From positions 1-15,861 of the forward strand of contig DAOVTG010000028.1 in assembly GCA_030633185.1 (NCBI GenBank): a DNA stretch of 15,861 bases, given 5' to 3'. Positions 13,863-15,861 of this stretch are shown one piece after another. A model generated the notes under the pieces. It saw only the letters and a program-made list of their open reading frames with translations. It searched no databases and was not told the origin of the DNA. The position numbers and the translations under genes were made by a program. The first letter of the stretch is position 1. Every line of letters begins with the position of its first letter. The stretch comes from Deltaproteobacteria bacterium (GTDB lineage Bacteria; Desulfobacterota; Anaeroferrophillalia; Anaeroferrophillales; Tharpellaceae).

Positions 13863-15290
13863 ATGGAGAGAGTGACAGAGCAAAAGAGTGTTTCTGGTGG
13901 TGCGACCTTGGCTTGGCTGGTACGTTTTTGGGGGTTGGCCGCTTTTTTTTACTGGTTTGACCGGACAGCCGTTTTTAAGGCTGTTGTGGTGGCCCCTTAT
14001 GCTCGTTTTTCAACCTCGGCAACGGCCCATCTCTTGACTCTGTTAGGGGTTGAAGTCAAGATGCAGGGGACCTCGCTGACGGTTTTAGGCAAAGGGTTTG
14101 TGGTTGCCGATAGCTGTACTGGCAGTTTTGTTTTTCTCCTCTTAGCGGCGGTTATTTTGACTTTCCCGGCAACCTGGAGGGAAAAACTGGTTGGTCTGGC
14201 GGCCGGTCTGGTTACCGTGATCTCTCTAAATCTCCTGCGGACCCTGATGATTGTCCTGCTCGGGGCCCGTTTCCCCGGCTCTTTCTGGAGTTTGCATATT
14301 ATTGTCGGTCAGGCTTTAATTATCGCCGGTACCTTGGGGGTCTTTGTCTGGTGGGCACAAATTGTGGGAACCGGACGCCCGGTTTTCTCATTGAGTTTTC
14401 GCCGTCAGGTAATCTTAGTATTGCTTTATCTGTTCGGTTTTCTCTTCAGCTATGGAATCTATACCCTTTTTCTCAATAGTCCAGTCGGAACCTGGTTTAA
14501 GGATCTTGTTATCCGTCATGCCGCAATCGTTCTCGGCCTCTTTACCGAGACTGTGCAGCAGGGGCAGGTTATCAATACGGCGAGAAATTCAATCAGGGTT
14601 ATCCACGACTGTCTATCGAGCCCGGTCCTGGTTCTTTTTCTGGCCGCTTTTTTTATTATACCGATATCCTGGCCGCAGCGTTTATTGCTCTATGCGCTCT
14701 GCTTTTTCCCCTCCTACTATCTCTATCATCTTTTTAGAACAGTGGTTGCGGTTGCTTTTCTGGCCGGGGGCCGGCAAGCCAACTTTGCCTACAATTTTTT
14801 TGGTCAGATTGCGCTGGTCAAAGCCCTGCTACTGTTCTCGGTCTACTATTGGGCCTGTCTCTGTAATCTTGTAAGTCTCAGATTCCAGCTTTCGAAATTG
14901 TTTATAGCGGGCCTTCCGGCCCTAGGTTTGGGCCTGTTTAGTGGTTATCTCTGGAAAGATTTTGGTCTGCCTCTACTCGCATTATTGGCTGGCAGCGGTG
15001 CAGAATTTTATGATCCTGGACGTATTGTCAGCCTGATGCTGGTGTTTCACTCGGTTGCTTGGATCCTGCTGATTTTGACGACGCCTCTTTGGAGCTTAAA
15101 GCGGCGCCTGGCCTGGGCCCTGACCGGATATCTGCTCTTCAATCTCTTTTTTGCTTTTATGGTCTGTGCTTTCCTGATATTTGGGCTGGCTCCGCACCCC
15201 TGGTTGATAAAATTTATCAATGTCGGCTTGCCATTTGTCGTCTATTTTATGGTTGTAAAGTGGAAATTTTCGGGAGGTAAATTACCTTGA
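13863..15290 (+). CDS. Tandem-domain exosortase/archaeosortase family membrane protein
   Basis: 475 residues, nearly all hydrophobic, with about 12 or more helices. Exosortases are membrane cysteine transpeptidases that process PEP-CTERM-like C-terminal signals. Residues about 20-166 form one domain with C85 (ADSCTGS), R126 (NLLRTLMIV) and H145 (WSLHIIVGQ), the Cys/Arg/His set. Residues about 183-331 form a second: C250 (HDCLSS), R292 (HLFRTVVAV), and Asn311 where His is expected. Spacings are 41 and 19 in the first and 42 and 19 in the second, and both domains end in similar stretches (VFVWWA, VYYWA). About 140 more residues with further helices follow. Single exosortases are usually shorter. 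GAGGG (13854-13858) is 4 bases before the ATG. It is divergent from RAYT; no PEP-CTERM protein is complete in the window. The fold is recognised; substrate and the role of the second domain are unknown. Confidence 0.8.
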   Translation: MERVTEQKSVSGGATLAWLVRFWGLAAFFYWFDRTAVFKAVVVAPYARFSTSATAHLLTLLGVEVKMQGTSLTVLGKGFVVADSCTGSFVFLLLAAVILTFPATWREKLVGLAAGLVTVISLNLLRTLMIVLLGARFPGSFWSLHIIVGQALIIAGTLGVFVWWAQIVGTGRPVFSLSFRRQVILVLLYLFGFLFSYGIYTLFLNSPVGTWFKDLVIRHAAIVLGLFTETVQQGQVINTARNSIRVIHDCLSSPVLVLFLAAFFIIPISWPQRLLLYALCFFPSYYLYHLFRTVVAVAFLAGGRQANFAYNFFGQIALVKALLLFSVYYWACLCNLVSLRFQLSKLFIAGLPALGLGLFSGYLWKDFGLPLLALLAGSGAEFYDPGRIVSLMLVFHSVAWILLILTTPLWSLKRRLAWALTGYLLFNLFFAFMVCAFLIFGLAPHPWLIKFINVGLPFVVYFMVVKWKFSGGKLP

Positions 15291-15323
15291 CGTATAGAGG
15301 GGGTGGTTATTCTTATATCGGTG

Positions 15324-15352
15324 ATGTTCGGTTGTAAACCAACATTTTAAAT
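15324..15352 (+). terminator. Possible rho-independent terminator of the exosortase gene
   Basis: ATGTT, bulged C, GGTT, loop GTA, then AACC and AACAT (15337-15345), followed by TTTTAAATTTT. It starts 34 bases after the stop codon. The stem is AT-rich with one bulge, hence modest confidence. Confidence 0.4.
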
Positions 15353-15387
15353 TTTCGAAATGGGCACAATCGCTTTTCTGAATTCAC

Positions 15388-15418
15388 ATCAAACATCTAT
15401 TTAGTATGGATGTTTGAT
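15388..15418. repeat. 10-bp perfect inverted repeat
   Basis: ATCAAACATC (15388-15397), 11-base loop, GATGTTTGAT (15409-15418). Stem composition and the lack of an adjoining T-run leave terminator or protein-binding site equally open. Confidence 0.4.
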
Positions 15419-15819
15419 AGTTGTATTTCGGTTCTTTTTCTGCTTTCATTATAAGTTTTTTTATAGTATAAAGCCCATCTTGGACAGTGTGTGATCCCAG
15501 TAAGTGAATTGTTGTGCCTGAAAATCATGAGAAAGCTTTTTTTATGAGACCATCATTATTTACACCTTGGCAAAAAGAGGATAAAGACCAGCGATTCCCG
15601 CTATAAATGTAAGTGATTGATTTCATTGCATATAAAAACCATGGTTTTCGTAGACTTTTTTCGGTGTTTACAGAGCACATCATAACTTTTAAATGAATGT
15701 AACTATATGAAATAATAGATAAAAAAGTTTTCATACCCGTCATTTTTTACTTGACTTTCATTTAAAAAGGTGGGCGCGATTTTCCCTAGTAATATCAACT
15801 ACTTACAGGGAGAATTGAC

Positions 15820-15861
15820 ATGAAGAAAAAAAAGAGTTATCGTCTCAAAAGTAAACGACAA
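15820..15861 (+). CDS. Start of a lysine-rich protein, truncated by window end
   Basis: ATG at 15820 preceded by AGGGAG (15807-15812) with a 7-base spacer, a strong ribosome site. The 14 visible codons read MKKKKSYRLKSKRQ and run off the right edge in frame. The very basic N-terminus could begin a signal peptide of a secreted protein or simply a basic cytoplasmic one. Its neighbour is an exosortase gene, so a cell-surface substrate is one option; no function can be assigned. Confidence 0.55.
   Translation, partial: MKKKKSYRLKSKRQ

Larger units (their letters stand above)
15291..15819. other. AT-rich intergenic region after the exosortase gene
   Basis: 529 bases, clearly richer in A and T than the genes to the left, with only short open frames that lack ribosome sites. 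It holds a terminator-like hairpin (15324-15345) and a 10-bp inverted repeat (15388-15418). No convincing promoter boxes were found for the gene starting at 15820; a TTGACT (15751-15756) has no matching -10. Base composition alone could mean a young or transferred segment. Confidence 0.5.

Noticed and set aside
13849..15301. 10-base direct repeat GTATAGAGGG on both sides of the exosortase gene, considered as a target-site duplication
   Set aside because: It is short, the left copy contains the ribosome site, and there are no inverted ends or transposase associated with it.
15525..15743. Minus-strand open frame of 72 codons in the AT-rich region
   Set aside because: No ribosome site, no recognisable domain and ordinary chance length for the region.

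Overview
The window looks like a chromosomal segment of a Gram-negative, probably anaerobic or syntrophic bacterium of the Desulfobacterota (old Deltaproteobacteria) type. This rests on gene content rather than a marker gene. It has an outer-membrane TolC-family protein, an exosortase-family protein, a glutaconate-type CoA-transferase, a REP-associated transposase (RAYT), several histidine kinases, and a bacterial NrpR (DUF128) regulator beside a stand-alone FMN-type glutamate synthase. No rRNA, tRNA or CRISPR array was seen.

Left part (1-3285): a glutamate-synthase-like gene runs off the left edge on the minus strand. A divergent nrpR-like nitrogen regulator lies to its right. The 476-base gap between them holds two inverted repeats with the same half-sites (CGGCAA / TTGCCG), which are good candidate NrpR operators. 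A uspA gene follows, preceded by a near-consensus sigma-70 promoter and ended by a perfect 14-bp hairpin that also closes the convergent gctB.

Middle (3285-12909) is all minus strand. Read in the direction of transcription it gives: a TolC-family protein, a 71-residue two-helix membrane protein and a 1133-residue SSS-transporter/STAC/GAF/histidine kinase of the CbrA type, with the stop of each gene overlapping or almost touching the next start. A repeat-filled gap of about 200 bases follows. Then come a single-domain response regulator, a receiver-histidine kinase and an AI-2E/PerM permease, and last the gctA-gctB CoA-transferase pair. The signalling proteins here form a possible relay with no DNA-binding or enzymatic output domain in the window.

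Right part (12938-15861): a RAYT gene bracketed by exact 18-bp inverted repeats sits directly upstream of the TolC gene, with a promoter that would make an almost leaderless mRNA. Beyond it, on the plus strand, is a 475-residue exosortase-family protein. It contains two exosortase domains in tandem: the first has the Cys/Arg/His set, and the second keeps Cys and Arg at the same spacing but has Asn in place of His. An AT-rich, apparently gene-free stretch follows, and then the first 14 codons of a lysine-rich protein with a strong ribosome binding site.

A family of dispersed intergenic repeats (three copies, around 1347-1464, 2601-2752 and 7786-7908) links otherwise unrelated gaps. The most novel items are the tandem exosortase with a degenerate second domain and the bacterial NrpR/operator/glutamate synthase module.
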